The notes beneath the pieces are model-generated. The model saw nothing but the letters and a program-made list of their open reading frames with translations, searched no databases and was not told the DNA's origin. DNA of 64,000 nt, from NCBI RefSeq assembly GCF_006874705.1, contig NZ_CP035382.1, forward strand, positions 310,001 to 374,000, written 5' to 3'. Shown piece after piece: positions 29,453 to 37,693 of this stretch; within the stretch, counting starts at the first letter, position 1, and every line of letters begins with the position of its first letter. The position numbers and the translations under genes are program-made. Source of the stretch: Leclercia adecarboxylata. Lineage in GTDB: Bacteria; Pseudomonadota; Gammaproteobacteria; Enterobacterales; Enterobacteriaceae.

Positions 29453-29737
29453 ATGTTAACTATCAATGTAGAAGCACGTAAAGAGCAGGGCAAGGGTGCG
29501 AGCCGCCGCCTGCGCGTAGCAAACAAATTCCCTGCCATCATCTATGGCGGCGAAGCTGCTCCGATCGCAATCGAACTGGACCACGACAAAGTGTGGAACC
29601 TGCAGGACAAGCCTGGTTTTTACGGCGAAGTTCTGACCCTGGTTGTTGACGGTAAAGAAGAAAAAGTGAAGGTTCAGGCTGTTCAGCGTCACCCGTTCAA
29701 GCCAAAACTGTCTCACATCGACTTCGTTCGCGCGTAA
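29453..29737 (+). CDS. rplY: 50S ribosomal protein L25
   Basis: A 94-residue 5S rRNA-binding protein, short form without the CTC extension. It matches E. coli L25 along its length ([20 protein letters not shown] at the start, [15 protein letters not shown] at the end). The start at 29453 is supported by AGAGAGAAA upstream. It has its own terminator. Confidence 0.98.
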   Translation: MLTINVEARKEQGKGASRRLRVANKFPAIIYGGEAAPIAIELDHDKVWNLQDKPGFYGEVLTLVVDGKEEKVKVQAVQRHPFKPKLSHIDFVRA

Positions 29738-29752
29738 TCGCTAACAGGTTGA

Positions 29753-29781
29753 GAAAAAACCCCGCATTGCGGGGTTTTTTT
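29753..29781. terminator. Bidirectional terminator between rplY and yejK
   Basis: AACCCCGC-ATT-GCGGGGTT is flanked by A-run and T-run and serves both convergent genes. Confidence 0.9.
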
Positions 29782-29788
29782 ATGGCCG

Positions 29789-30796
29789 TTATTTACCGCC
29801 GGACGTGCGACGCTGTAGCTGATCCCGCAGGTTCGGCGGGGTGCCTTTAATGGTCAGCGTGTCGGTCGCCGGATCCCAGAAGATGCGCTCGCCCAACAGC
29901 ATGGCATCAAAGTTTATGGTTAACCCACCGCCGCTGCCGGCAAACTTAGTGAGCTGACGCAGGGTGCTGCGATCCGCCGGGAAGCTCTCTTCCAGCTCGT
30001 AGCCCTTCTCCGCCGTAAAGTCCTGGAAACTCACCTCGCTGACGCCTGCCAGCTCTTTTGACAGCGACTCCAGCTCGATCTCTTCCCCTGCCTGCAGCTG
30101 CTCGTTGCAGTAGGCGTACACCTGCTGACGCACGTTCTGGCGCTCGGACTTGTCCAGCTCGGCTTCGGCAGTGAAGTCATCCACCGCCTGCAGCAGGCCT
30201 TTGTTTTGCGCTTTGGCGTTCAGACCTTCGCTGGCACCGAGGAAATCCATAAAGAAGTCGGCAACCTTGCGCCCTACCCGCCCTTTCAGGAAGGTCAGAT
30301 AGCGGGTCGATTCCGGATTGGTTTCCCATTCGGTCAAATCGATCCGCGCCACGATATCCGCGTGGTTGATGTCCAGATAGTGGGTGGAGCTGATATCCAG
30401 CTGCTCATTGACGCGCATGCTGCTCAGGTTGTTCAGCACCGCCACCAGCAGATACTCCACCGCCAGGTAGCGATAGTGGCAGAACAGGACGATCCCGCCA
30501 TCGGCAAACGGGTATTTAGCCAGCTCATCGCGCAGGCGGCCGGTAGCGGCCCGGCTGAAGGCGAGGAAATCCTCTTCGCCCTGACGCTGTAGGCGCAGCG
30601 TCTGCGCCAGTTCACTCTCTTCGCTGAACAGGCCATAGGCTTTGTTTTTGGCGCTGTAAACCCGGTGCAGCTCCGCGATCATGTCAACCGCAGTAGGCGT
30701 AGGTTCCAGTAACGAATCGCGCAGCACCAGCTCAAGGGTTTGCTCATCACGCTTGATAAGCTGGTGCAGGGCAATCTGGTTGATATCCAGACTCAT
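29789..30796 (-). CDS. yejK: Nucleoid-associated protein YejK (NdpA)
   Basis: A 335-residue NdpA-family protein found with the nucleoid; in E. coli it is reported to interact with topoisomerase IV and gyrase. It begins [19 protein letters not shown] and ends [12 protein letters not shown], as in E. coli. It is divergent from yejL. No enzymatic motif is visible. Confidence 0.95.
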   Translation of the reverse strand: MSLDINQIALHQLIKRDEQTLELVLRDSLLEPTPTAVDMIAELHRVYSAKNKAYGLFSEESELAQTLRLQRQGEEDFLAFSRAATGRLRDELAKYPFADGGIVLFCHYRYLAVEYLLVAVLNNLSSMRVNEQLDISSTHYLDINHADIVARIDLTEWETNPESTRYLTFLKGRVGRKVADFFMDFLGASEGLNAKAQNKGLLQAVDDFTAEAELDKSERQNVRQQVYAYCNEQLQAGEEIELESLSKELAGVSEVSFQDFTAEKGYELEESFPADRSTLRQLTKFAGSGGGLTINFDAMLLGERIFWDPATDTLTIKGTPPNLRDQLQRRTSGGK

Positions 30797-30930
30797 GATA
30801 AACTCTCCTTTTAGACCGGGCCGTATTCAACCACCCGCCAGTCATGTATGCAACCGAAGATAAAAAAGGGGAAAAAAAGCTGTTGCTACGGTAATATGTT
30901 GCCCTTTCCTCCACAAACAGATTTCGATTT

Positions 30931-31158
30931 ATGCCACAACTCTCCCGCTATAGTGATGAACACGTTGAACAAATGCTCAGTGAGCTGCTCAACGTACTGG
31001 AAAAACATAAGGCGCCAACCGACCTTTCCCTGATGGTTCTGGGAAATATGGTGACGAACCTTATCAATACCAGCGTTGCGCCGGCCCAGCGCCAGGCGAT
31101 CGCGAAATCTTTCGCCCAGGCCTTACAGTCCTCGGTTAACGACGACCAGGCGCACTAA
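30931..31158 (+). CDS. yejL: UPF0352 family protein YejL
   Basis: A 75-residue helical protein identical in length to E. coli YejL ([20 protein letters not shown]). Its function is unknown. It precedes yejM by 19 bases and is probably co-transcribed with it. Confidence 0.94.
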   Translation: MPQLSRYSDEHVEQMLSELLNVLEKHKAPTDLSLMVLGNMVTNLINTSVAPAQRQAIAKSFAQALQSSVNDDQAH

Positions 31159-31177
31159 GGGAAACGAACGACAGTTT

Positions 31178-32938
31178 ATGGTGACGAATCGTCAGCGCTA
31201 CCGTGAAAAAGTCTCCCAGATGGTTAGCTGGGGGCACTGGTTTGCCCTGTTTAACATTCTGCTGGCGATGGTGCTGGGCAGTCGTTATCTGTTTGTCGCC
31301 GACTGGCCGACAACACTGGCCGGACGCGTCTATTCGTGGATGAGCGTCATAGGCCATTTCAGCTTTCTGGTCTTCGCCATCTATTTACTGATCCTCTTCC
31401 CGCTGACCTTTGTCGTCATGTCGCAGCGGCTGATGCGGTTTGTCTCCGCGATCCTGGCCACTGTGGGCATGACGCTGCTGCTTATCGACAGCGAAGTCTT
31501 TACCCGTTTCCACCTGCATCTTAATCCTGTCGTCTGGGAACTGGTGATTAACCCCGACCAGAACGAAACCGCGCGTGACTGGCAGCTGATGTTTATCAGC
31601 GTGCCCATTATCCTGCTGATTGAGATGCTGTTTGCCACCTGGAGCTGGCAAAAGCTGCGCAGCCTGACGCGTCGTCGTCGCTACGCCAAACCGGTTGCCG
31701 CTCTGTTCTTCGTGGCCTTTATCGGCTCGCACTTCATGTATATCTGGGCTGATGCCAACTTCTATCGGCCGATCACTATGCAGCGCGCAAACCTGCCGCT
31801 CTCCTATCCGATGACCGCCCGCCGCTTCCTCGAGAAACACGGCCTGCTGGATGCGCAGGAGTATCAGCGCCGCCTGATTGAGCAAGGCGATCCCGAAGCG
31901 GTATCGGTGCAGTATCCGCTCAGCGATCTGCGCTACCGTGATATGGGCCAGGGTCAGAACGTCCTGCTGATCACCGTTGACGGCCTGAACTACTCGCGCT
32001 TTGAGAAGCAGATGCCGACGCTGGCGGAGTTTGCCGATAAGAACATCAACTTTACCCAGCATATGAGTTCCGGTAACGCCACCGATACCGGGATCTTCGG
32101 CCTGTTCTACGGTATTTCGCCGGGCTATATGGACGGCGTGCTGTCGTCGCGTATCCCGGCGGCGCTGATCACCGGCCTGAACCAGCAGGGTTATCAGCTG
32201 GGGCTGTTCTCGTCTGATGGCTTCAGCAGCCCGCTGTACCGCCAGGCGCTGCTGTCCGACTTCTCGCTGCCGACGACGCAGAGCCAGTCCGACGCACAGA
32301 CCGCCGGGCAGTGGATCAACTGGCTGAACCGCTATGCGCAGGACGATAACCGCTGGTTCTCGTGGGTTGCCCTCAACGGCACCACCCTGGATGACAGCAA
32401 CCAGAAAACCTTTGCTCGCCGCTACGCTAAGGCGGCAGGTGATGTGGATGCGCAGATTGCCCGGGTGCTGGATGCCCTGCGTGAGTCCGGCAAGCTGGAG
32501 AATACGGTGGTGGTGATCACTGCCGGTCACGGCGTGCCGCTGGGCAACGAGGGCAATGATGTCGACTGGTCGCGCCCTCGCCTGCACGTTCCGCTGGTGA
32601 TCCACTGGCCGGGCACGCCATCGCAGCGTATTAACATGCTGACCGATCATAAGGATGTGATGACCACCCTGATGCAGCGTCTGCTCCACGTCAGTACGCC
32701 TGCCAACGAGTATTCCCAGGGTCAGGATCTGTTCAGCGCCACACGTCGCCATAACTGGGTGACGGCCGCCAGCAACAATACGCTGGCCGTCACGACGCCA
32801 GCCCTGACGCTGGTACTGAACAGCAACGGCAGCTACAAAACCTATAACCCGCAGGGTGAGAAACTTAACGACCAGACACCACAGCTCAGCCTGCTGTTAC
32901 AGGTGCTGACGGATGAAAAACGGTTTATTGCTAATTGA
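31178..32938 (+). CDS. yejM: LPS assembly checkpoint protein LapC/PbgA (YejM)
   Basis: A 586-residue inner-membrane protein with five N-terminal membrane helices and a periplasmic sulfatase-like domain (VLLITVDGLNYSRFEKQMPTL, VVVITAGHGVPLGNEG). It senses lipopolysaccharide in the inner membrane and, through LapB, controls FtsH degradation of LpxC. The start at 31178 gives the E. coli length; the longer frame from 31076 overlaps yejL and is rejected. The sulfatase-type nucleophile is not conserved, as is usual for this non-enzymatic family. Confidence 0.96.
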   Translation: MVTNRQRYREKVSQMVSWGHWFALFNILLAMVLGSRYLFVADWPTTLAGRVYSWMSVIGHFSFLVFAIYLLILFPLTFVVMSQRLMRFVSAILATVGMTLLLIDSEVFTRFHLHLNPVVWELVINPDQNETARDWQLMFISVPIILLIEMLFATWSWQKLRSLTRRRRYAKPVAALFFVAFIGSHFMYIWADANFYRPITMQRANLPLSYPMTARRFLEKHGLLDAQEYQRRLIEQGDPEAVSVQYPLSDLRYRDMGQGQNVLLITVDGLNYSRFEKQMPTLAEFADKNINFTQHMSSGNATDTGIFGLFYGISPGYMDGVLSSRIPAALITGLNQQGYQLGLFSSDGFSSPLYRQALLSDFSLPTTQSQSDAQTAGQWINWLNRYAQDDNRWFSWVALNGTTLDDSNQKTFARRYAKAAGDVDAQIARVLDALRESGKLENTVVVITAGHGVPLGNEGNDVDWSRPRLHVPLVIHWPGTPSQRINMLTDHKDVMTTLMQRLLHVSTPANEYSQGQDLFSATRRHNWVTAASNNTLAVTTPALTLVLNSNGSYKTYNPQGEKLNDQTPQLSLLLQVLTDEKRFIAN

Positions 32939-33010
32939 TTTAAAATTAATCAGTTAGCCTGAACTGGCCTTGCATTAAACGCGGAAATGGGTAGTATAAA
33001 TTTTACGTGT

Positions 33011-33087
33011 CGGCACGTAGCGCAGCCTGGTAGCGCATCGTCATGGGGTGGCGAGGGTCGAGAGTTCAAATCTCTCCGTGCCGACCA
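33011..33087 (+). tRNA. proL: tRNA-Pro (anticodon GGG)
   Basis: A 77-nt cloverleaf. The acceptor stem CGGCACG pairs with CGTGCCG, the anticodon stem is TCGTC/GGCGA with loop ATGGGGT and anticodon GGG at 33045-33047, and the T-arm is GAGAG-TTCAAAT-CTCTC. A genomic ACCA end is present. It corresponds to E. coli proL, which also follows yejM. Confidence 0.97.
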
Positions 33088-33101
33088 AAAATCCCAAAAA
33101 A

Positions 33102-33129
33102 AAACCAACCCGTTGCGGTTGGTTTTTTT
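33102..33129 (+). terminator. Terminator after tRNA-Pro
   Basis: AACCAACC (33103-33110) pairs with GGTTGGTT (33117-33124), after an A-run and before a run of T. Confidence 0.88.
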
Positions 33130-33185
33130 ATGCCTGAGCAACAGCCCTAAAGGGGCTGTGAGGGCATTCAATTTTTCAGACTGAA

Positions 33186-33539
33186 TCAGTGCGCGACGGT
33201 GGCGCTGGTCACCACATCAGCGTTATCGATTTTCAGGATCACCTTTTGCTTACCCTTTATCCAGGTCAAAGGCTGCGTATTTTTAAAACCATATCCCTCA
33301 AGCGCGCTGTAAGCTGCATCAACCTTTTGCCCTCGAACGCTGTCGCGCAGAAAGTTGTTCAGCTCTGCGGATTTCTGGTTCTCCGCTTTGGTTTTATGAA
33401 CATCACAGCTGCCGTCCATCTCAGTCTGCTGATTACACCCGGAGCGGATAAGCTGCTCGCGGAAACTGGCGTTAATTGCCATTGCTGGCCCGGAGACTAA
33501 CGAGGAAAGCACAACAGCGATCAGTAATTTTTTAACCAT
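33186..33539 (-). CDS. Small exported protein of unknown function
   Basis: A 117-residue protein with a clear signal peptide (MVKKLLIAVVLSSLVSGPAMA, cleavage after AMA). The short mature part has two cysteines 10 residues apart (GCNQQTEMDGSC), which could form a disulfide in the periplasm. A basic, Gln/Asn-rich middle is followed by a C-terminal YGFKNTQPLTWIKGKQKVILKI segment. The start at 33539 has GGTGGG upstream. I do not recognise the family. It lies between tRNA-Pro and a probable gene remnant in an accessory patch. Confidence 0.7.
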   Translation of the reverse strand: MVKKLLIAVVLSSLVSGPAMAINASFREQLIRSGCNQQTEMDGSCDVHKTKAENQKSAELNNFLRDSVRGQKVDAAYSALEGYGFKNTQPLTWIKGKQKVILKIDNADVVTSATVAH

Positions 33540-33706
33540 ACCCGTACCCACCAAATATAAAGAAAGATGCTGAAAAACAGAGAGTCAGCCGCACTCTGAA
33601 CAGTGCTTTACGCTGTTTAAAAACCACACAGTGTTAATTCGCGATGAAAATTAGCATTGCGTGCTGTGATTCACAAACGAAATTGTTTTAAAGGGAAACT
33701 AATAAG

Positions 33707-33889
33707 TTATTGATATGAATCAGGGAGAGATGCCAGGTCATTGATGATTAAAGAGTATTTTTTGATTTCAACGCGTTTGATGGGTGTTTCAGATGAAATA
33801 AGCGTGAGCCGGTCGTATTTGTAACCAACTGAATTGAATGGCTTTTGCTTACCCTCGCGATAAGTGTAAGCATTTGTAAAGGAAGACAA
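33707..33889 (-). pseudogene. Possible 3' remnant of a lost gene
   Basis: The minus-strand frame encodes a protein-like tail (YKYDRLTLISSETPIK, VEIKKYSLIINDLASLPDS) ending in TAA at 33707. Going upstream it runs into the terminator hairpin of the DUF1996 gene, and no start codon with a ribosome binding site is visible. It may be the tail of a truncated gene or a chance frame. No family is recognised. Confidence 0.25.
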
Positions 33890-33890
33890 A

Positions 33891-33912
33891 GCCGGCCCGT
33901 CAGCGGGCCGGC
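33891..33912 (-). terminator. Terminator of the DUF1996 gene
   Basis: GCCGGCCCG (33891-33899) pairs with CGGGCCGGC (33904-33912), followed on the minus strand by a T-rich stretch (TTTGTCTTCC). It lies just past the stop of the upstream gene. Confidence 0.7.
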
Positions 33913-33933
33913 TGCTGCATGGCATCCTGCTGG

Positions 33934-35337
33934 TTAGATTTCCGGGGTATGTTTATACCCGGTCAGCATCAGCAGCAGGCTCTCTTTTGAATCTGCCGGG
34001 CTGAACTGATAGTGGTTGCCCTGACGGTCGCCACCGATGTACCAGGTGATTTCCGTCTTGCCTGCGGCAAGGGCTTTACGCACCGCCTTATCGACATCCA
34101 CCATCCGGTACTCACGCTTGTTGTTGAGATACAGGACAGCATCCGAGCTGTAGTTGCAGGAAGGCCGGGTTTTCCAGGTGACGGTAGCCGGATCCCAGTC
34201 GTTACTAGCCGGATAGAAGAAGATCTGATCCGCGCCGTTGGCTTCGACTTTCCCACCATAGATGCGGATCTTGTATTTGAAGAGGGCGGGATCCTGGCCG
34301 GCCGGCAGCGCAGGGATCTTAAATTTCACCAGGCTCATGGTCTCCACGTTACGGGTACGGCCGCCGTTTTTCCAGTTATCCTGGATTAACAGGGTCTGCG
34401 CCGCCGGAACCGGCGTGGTCGGCGTCTCGCTGCTCACCCAGACGTTCGCCAGCGCCTTCGAATAGCCGTAAGGCACGTTGGTGCCGCAATCCATGCCCTG
34501 ATTCATGCACATCTCGGTCATAAAGCGCGCCGCATCTTCAGTCCAGCCGTTCATAAAGTCGGCATGAGCGGTATAGAGACTGCCCCAGTGCTCCTCGCGC
34601 GCATCGCCATTCATGGTGGGATCAAGCGACAGCTGCGCTTTCGCCGTATCCAGAGAGGTGATGCCGTGCAGCACCCAGGCCACGTTCATGTTCACCGTCG
34701 GGAGCTTCACCGGGAAGCCGGAAGGACACTGCCCTTTCACATCGTAAACGGCATTGGCCATCCCGTGGTGCGGCTTCAGGTTGATGCCGTCCCAGCAGTT
34801 GGGGAACTGGATCCCGATATTAAACTGTACGGCATCATTGGCTTTTCTCAGCCCACAGACTTCACCCACTGTATTTGTGTAACCTTTACCGTTGGCGCAT
34901 AAAAAGGTGATCCGCGAGTTGGGTTTCGTACCATGGTGATCGCCTGCCAGCATCTCCAGCCCGGCGGGGAATGGGCTGAGCGGATACTGATCGACGTTAT
35001 TGGCCTGATAATAGGTTTTCTGATACGCCGGCTTCACCACCGTGCCGTCCGGGAGACGCAGGGAGGGCACCCAGTAAGCCGAGCTGTCGGCTTTGTTATC
35101 ACAGGTGGTTTCTGGCTGCTGGCGCAGCAAATCATAAGAGGAGTAAGCATCGGTGTGGGTATTACCGAAAAAGTCGTGCCACATCGCCTGATTGACTTTG
35201 CCAAACATCATGATGGCGTCATCGCCCAGGGTGTGGTTGTAAGCGCAGACGACGTGCGCCTGCGGGCCGGCATGGGCGTATAGTGACGACAGCAGCAGGG
35301 CTGACGCCAGCGCAGTATAAAGTGTGGTCCTTTTCAT
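33934..35337 (-). CDS. Secreted DUF1996 protein with C-terminal CBM96/DNRLRE-like domain
   Basis: A 467-residue protein with a signal peptide (MKRTTLYTALASALLLSSLYAHA). Residues about 24-300 fit the DUF1996 family: SSYDLLRQQPETTC, YWVPSLRLPDGT, FPNCWDG, CPSGFPVKLPTV, and a GSLYTAHADFMNGWTED segment. Residues about 315-467 resemble a CBM96/DNRLRE beta-sandwich (TLLIQDNWKNGGRTRN, LVKFKIPALP, WDPATVTWKTRP). DUF1996 is mostly known from fungi and actinobacteria and its activity is unknown. The ribosome binding site AGGAGA is good. It lies 91 bases downstream of an MFS transporter gene on the same strand. Carbohydrate binding is inferred from the C-terminal domain only. Confidence 0.82.
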   Translation of the reverse strand: MKRTTLYTALASALLLSSLYAHAGPQAHVVCAYNHTLGDDAIMMFGKVNQAMWHDFFGNTHTDAYSSYDLLRQQPETTCDNKADSSAYWVPSLRLPDGTVVKPAYQKTYYQANNVDQYPLSPFPAGLEMLAGDHHGTKPNSRITFLCANGKGYTNTVGEVCGLRKANDAVQFNIGIQFPNCWDGINLKPHHGMANAVYDVKGQCPSGFPVKLPTVNMNVAWVLHGITSLDTAKAQLSLDPTMNGDAREEHWGSLYTAHADFMNGWTEDAARFMTEMCMNQGMDCGTNVPYGYSKALANVWVSSETPTTPVPAAQTLLIQDNWKNGGRTRNVETMSLVKFKIPALPAGQDPALFKYKIRIYGGKVEANGADQIFFYPASNDWDPATVTWKTRPSCNYSSDAVLYLNNKREYRMVDVDKAVRKALAAGKTEITWYIGGDRQGNHYQFSPADSKESLLLMLTGYKHTPEI

Positions 35338-35428
35338 AAAAATCTCCTGATAGAAAGGACCACATTGGTAACAAAACGGTGCTAACTCGCCGAATTTTTT
35401 ACTGAATACTTTTCCGCTATTGTGCGCT

Positions 35429-36613
35429 TTACAAGGTCGCCGGACGCCTGAACAGGTACGCCAGCGTCACGATGCAAATCGCCGCTCCGGCATAGAAGGT
35501 GTATTCCGCGCCCCACGTCTCCCAGATAATGCCCGCCCCCAGGCTGGCAATCAGCAGCGCCACGCCGCTCACCATGCTGAACAGGCCAAAGGCGGTACCG
35601 CGCAGGTCGGCGGGTGCCGTTTTTGCAATCATCGCGGTCAGCAGCCCCTGAGTCATTCCCATATGGATGCCCCACAGCGCCACGCCGATGATGATCCCCG
35701 CCCAGTGGGTGCTCAGCGCCAGTACAATATCCGCCGCGATCAACACCGCCAGCCCCCACTGCAGCAGACGGGTGTGGCTCATGGCATCGGAGAGTTTGCC
35801 GAACGGATAGGCCGAAAAGGCGTAAAGCAGGTTCATGGCGACCATCACCAGCGGGATGAGCGCCAGCGGAATACCGGATTGCTGGGCCCGGAGCACCAGA
35901 AATGCCTCGCTGAAGCGGGCCAGGGTAAAGACCGCGCCCAGACCAATCACCCACCAGCAGCTGGCGCCGAGGCGCTTCAGGTTCTCTTTTTTAATCGGAT
36001 TAGTACGCTTGTGCGCAATCGGAGAGGCGGGTTCATGGAGACCAAAAAAGAGCAGCGCGACGGCAAGCACGCCGGGAATAACGGCGATCCAGAAAATAGT
36101 GCGGAAATCGTCGTTCCACAACAGCATCATGCCCACGGCCAGCAGCGGGCCAAGGAAAGCGCCGAGGGTGTCCATCGACTGCCGCAGCCCGTAGGCTGCA
36201 CCGCGCAGTTCAGGCGGCGTCACGTCGGCCACCAGCGCGTCACGGGGCGCGCCGCGGATCCCCTTCCCCACCCGGTCGATTAAGCGTGCCCCGAGGATCA
36301 TTCCCGACGAGGAGGCGAGCGCAAACAGCGGCTTGCTGGCGGCACCCAGCCCGTAGCCCAGCAGCGCCAGACCTTTGCGTTTCCCCAGATAGTCGCTGAT
36401 GGCGCCGGAGAAGACCTTGACGATCAGCGCCGTGGCTTCCGCCAGCCCTTCGATAAGGCCAATGAAGATGACGCTGGCGCCCAGCGTGGTCACCATAAAC
36501 AGCGGTAATAAGCTATGGATGATCTCCGAGGAGATATCCATCAACATGCTGACGCCGCCAACGACCCAGACCCCTTTTGGGATCCGGCTCAGCGTGGAAA
36601 ACCGGGAGTCCAT
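35429..36613 (-). CDS. MFS transporter of unknown substrate
   Basis: A 394-residue protein with 12 membrane segments of the major facilitator superfamily. The loop 2-3 motif appears as AISDYLGKRKGLALLGYGLG, and RLIDRVGKGIRGAPRDALVAD is typical of a broad group of uncharacterised MFS proteins. The ribosome binding site AGGAG is present. It lies between the DUF2534 gene upstream (94-base gap) and the DUF1996 gene downstream, all on the minus strand. The substrate cannot be inferred. Confidence 0.85.
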   Translation of the reverse strand: MDSRFSTLSRIPKGVWVVGGVSMLMDISSEIIHSLLPLFMVTTLGASVIFIGLIEGLAEATALIVKVFSGAISDYLGKRKGLALLGYGLGAASKPLFALASSSGMILGARLIDRVGKGIRGAPRDALVADVTPPELRGAAYGLRQSMDTLGAFLGPLLAVGMMLLWNDDFRTIFWIAVIPGVLAVALLFFGLHEPASPIAHKRTNPIKKENLKRLGASCWWVIGLGAVFTLARFSEAFLVLRAQQSGIPLALIPLVMVAMNLLYAFSAYPFGKLSDAMSHTRLLQWGLAVLIAADIVLALSTHWAGIIIGVALWGIHMGMTQGLLTAMIAKTAPADLRGTAFGLFSMVSGVALLIASLGAGIIWETWGAEYTFYAGAAICIVTLAYLFRRPATL

Positions 36614-36707
36614 GCTCCACTCCTGCTATCGGGAAAACAGGTATTTAACCCGAAAACGGCGCAGGAGGGAATGCGAATAAATATCGTTAATATCGAAGCG
36701 GGAAAAC

Positions 36708-36968
36708 TCAGTGCTTCTCGCTGTCCCCGAGGAAAAAGATCCCCAGCGGGATAGCCAGCAGAACGGTAAAGACCGTGCTGTAGACCAACACCATCGCCGA
36801 TTGCAGAACGAACATGCTGGTGGTCCACTCCGTCAACGGAATGTTGTACTGCTCAACCACGCCGACGATCGTCACACGCCCCACCCCAATCACCGCAATC
36901 AGAAACACCGTCAGCAGTGCCAGCAGAAATTTTTTCCCCGCCGGGGTGTTAAGTTTTTGGCGTACCAT
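36708..36968 (-). CDS. DUF2534 family small membrane protein
   Basis: An 86-residue protein with two hydrophobic helices (FLLALLTVFLIAVIGVG and FVLQSAMVLVYSTVFTVLLA) and the sequence VVEQYNIPLTEWTTSMFVLQ between them, as in the enterobacterial DUF2534 family. Function unknown. AAGGA stands 12 bases before the ATG. It is divergent from eco. Confidence 0.8.
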   Translation of the reverse strand: MVRQKLNTPAGKKFLLALLTVFLIAVIGVGRVTIVGVVEQYNIPLTEWTTSMFVLQSAMVLVYSTVFTVLLAIPLGIFFLGDSEKH

Positions 36969-37160
36969 GCATTTATTCCTTCACAGATGAATAACAATGA
37001 TTGCCGCTCACCCTACCACGATCGGCCCTCCGGCACCAACCCAGAATTTAAAACCACAACAAAGGCAAATTGTCAGTGATATACACCAGATAAAAATAAA
37101 ATACAGGCAAAAAACACCAGATATGATAGTGTAGGCATGACCCGTTTGACATAAAAAGGA

Positions 37161-37658
37161 ATGACTGTGAAAAACGCATCTAAAAGCATCGTCGCCCTGA
37201 TGGCACTGGCCTGCGCCAGCGCATATGCCGCCCCTGCCGCTCAACCGCTTGAGAAAACGGCCCCGTATCCGCAGGCGGAGCATGGGATGAAGCGCCAGGT
37301 TATCGACCTGCCCGCGCAGAAAGATGAAGCGAATTATAAAGTTGAGCTGCTGATCGGCCAGACGCTGGAAGTGGACTGCAACGTGCACCGCCTCGGCGGA
37401 CAGTTAACCAGCAAGACGCTGGAAGGCTGGGGCTATGACTATTACGTCTTTGATAAGGTTACCTCGCCGGTCTCCACCATGATGGCCTGCCCGGAAGGGA
37501 AAAAGACCGCCAAATTTGTGACCGCGAATCTGGGTGAGCATAGCCTGCTGCGCTACAACAGTAAGCTGCCGATTGTGGTCTATACGCCGGACAACGTTGA
37601 GGTGAAATACCGCGTCTGGCAGGCAGATGAGAAGGTCGAAAACGCCGTTGTGCGTTAA
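37161..37658 (+). CDS. eco: Ecotin, periplasmic serine protease inhibitor
   Basis: A 165-residue precursor. A signal peptide ends at AYA, and the mature protein begins at Ala24. Ecotin dimers inhibit trypsin, chymotrypsin, elastase and other serine proteases. The P1 reactive-site Met is residue 107 (mature 84) in [12 protein letters not shown], with the disulfide cysteines at 73 and 110. The ribosome binding site AAAAGGA precedes the ATG. It is convergent with mqo, as in E. coli. Confidence 0.97.
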   Translation: MTVKNASKSIVALMALACASAYAAPAAQPLEKTAPYPQAEHGMKRQVIDLPAQKDEANYKVELLIGQTLEVDCNVHRLGGQLTSKTLEGWGYDYYVFDKVTSPVSTMMACPEGKKTAKFVTANLGEHSLLRYNSKLPIVVYTPDNVEVKYRVWQADEKVENAVVR

Positions 37659-37660
37659 AA

Positions 37661-37690
37661 AAAAACCGGGTTAGTTAACCCGGCTTTTTT
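37661..37690. terminator. Bidirectional terminator between eco and mqo
   Basis: CCGGGTTA-GT-TAACCCGG (37666-37683) with A-run and T-run flanks serves both convergent genes. Confidence 0.9.
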
Positions 37691-37693
37691 GCA

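Larger units (their letters stand above)
33540..33933. other. AT-rich accessory intergenic region
   Basis: It contains the promoter of the small exported protein, a possible coding remnant (33707-33889) and the terminator of the DUF1996 gene. The composition is visibly more AT-rich than the neighbouring genes. Confidence 0.5.

Noticed and set aside
33011..33087. tRNA-Pro as an integration site of a mobile island
   Set aside because: I saw no integrase gene and no repeat of the tRNA 3' end in the following 4 kb, so island insertion is not supported.
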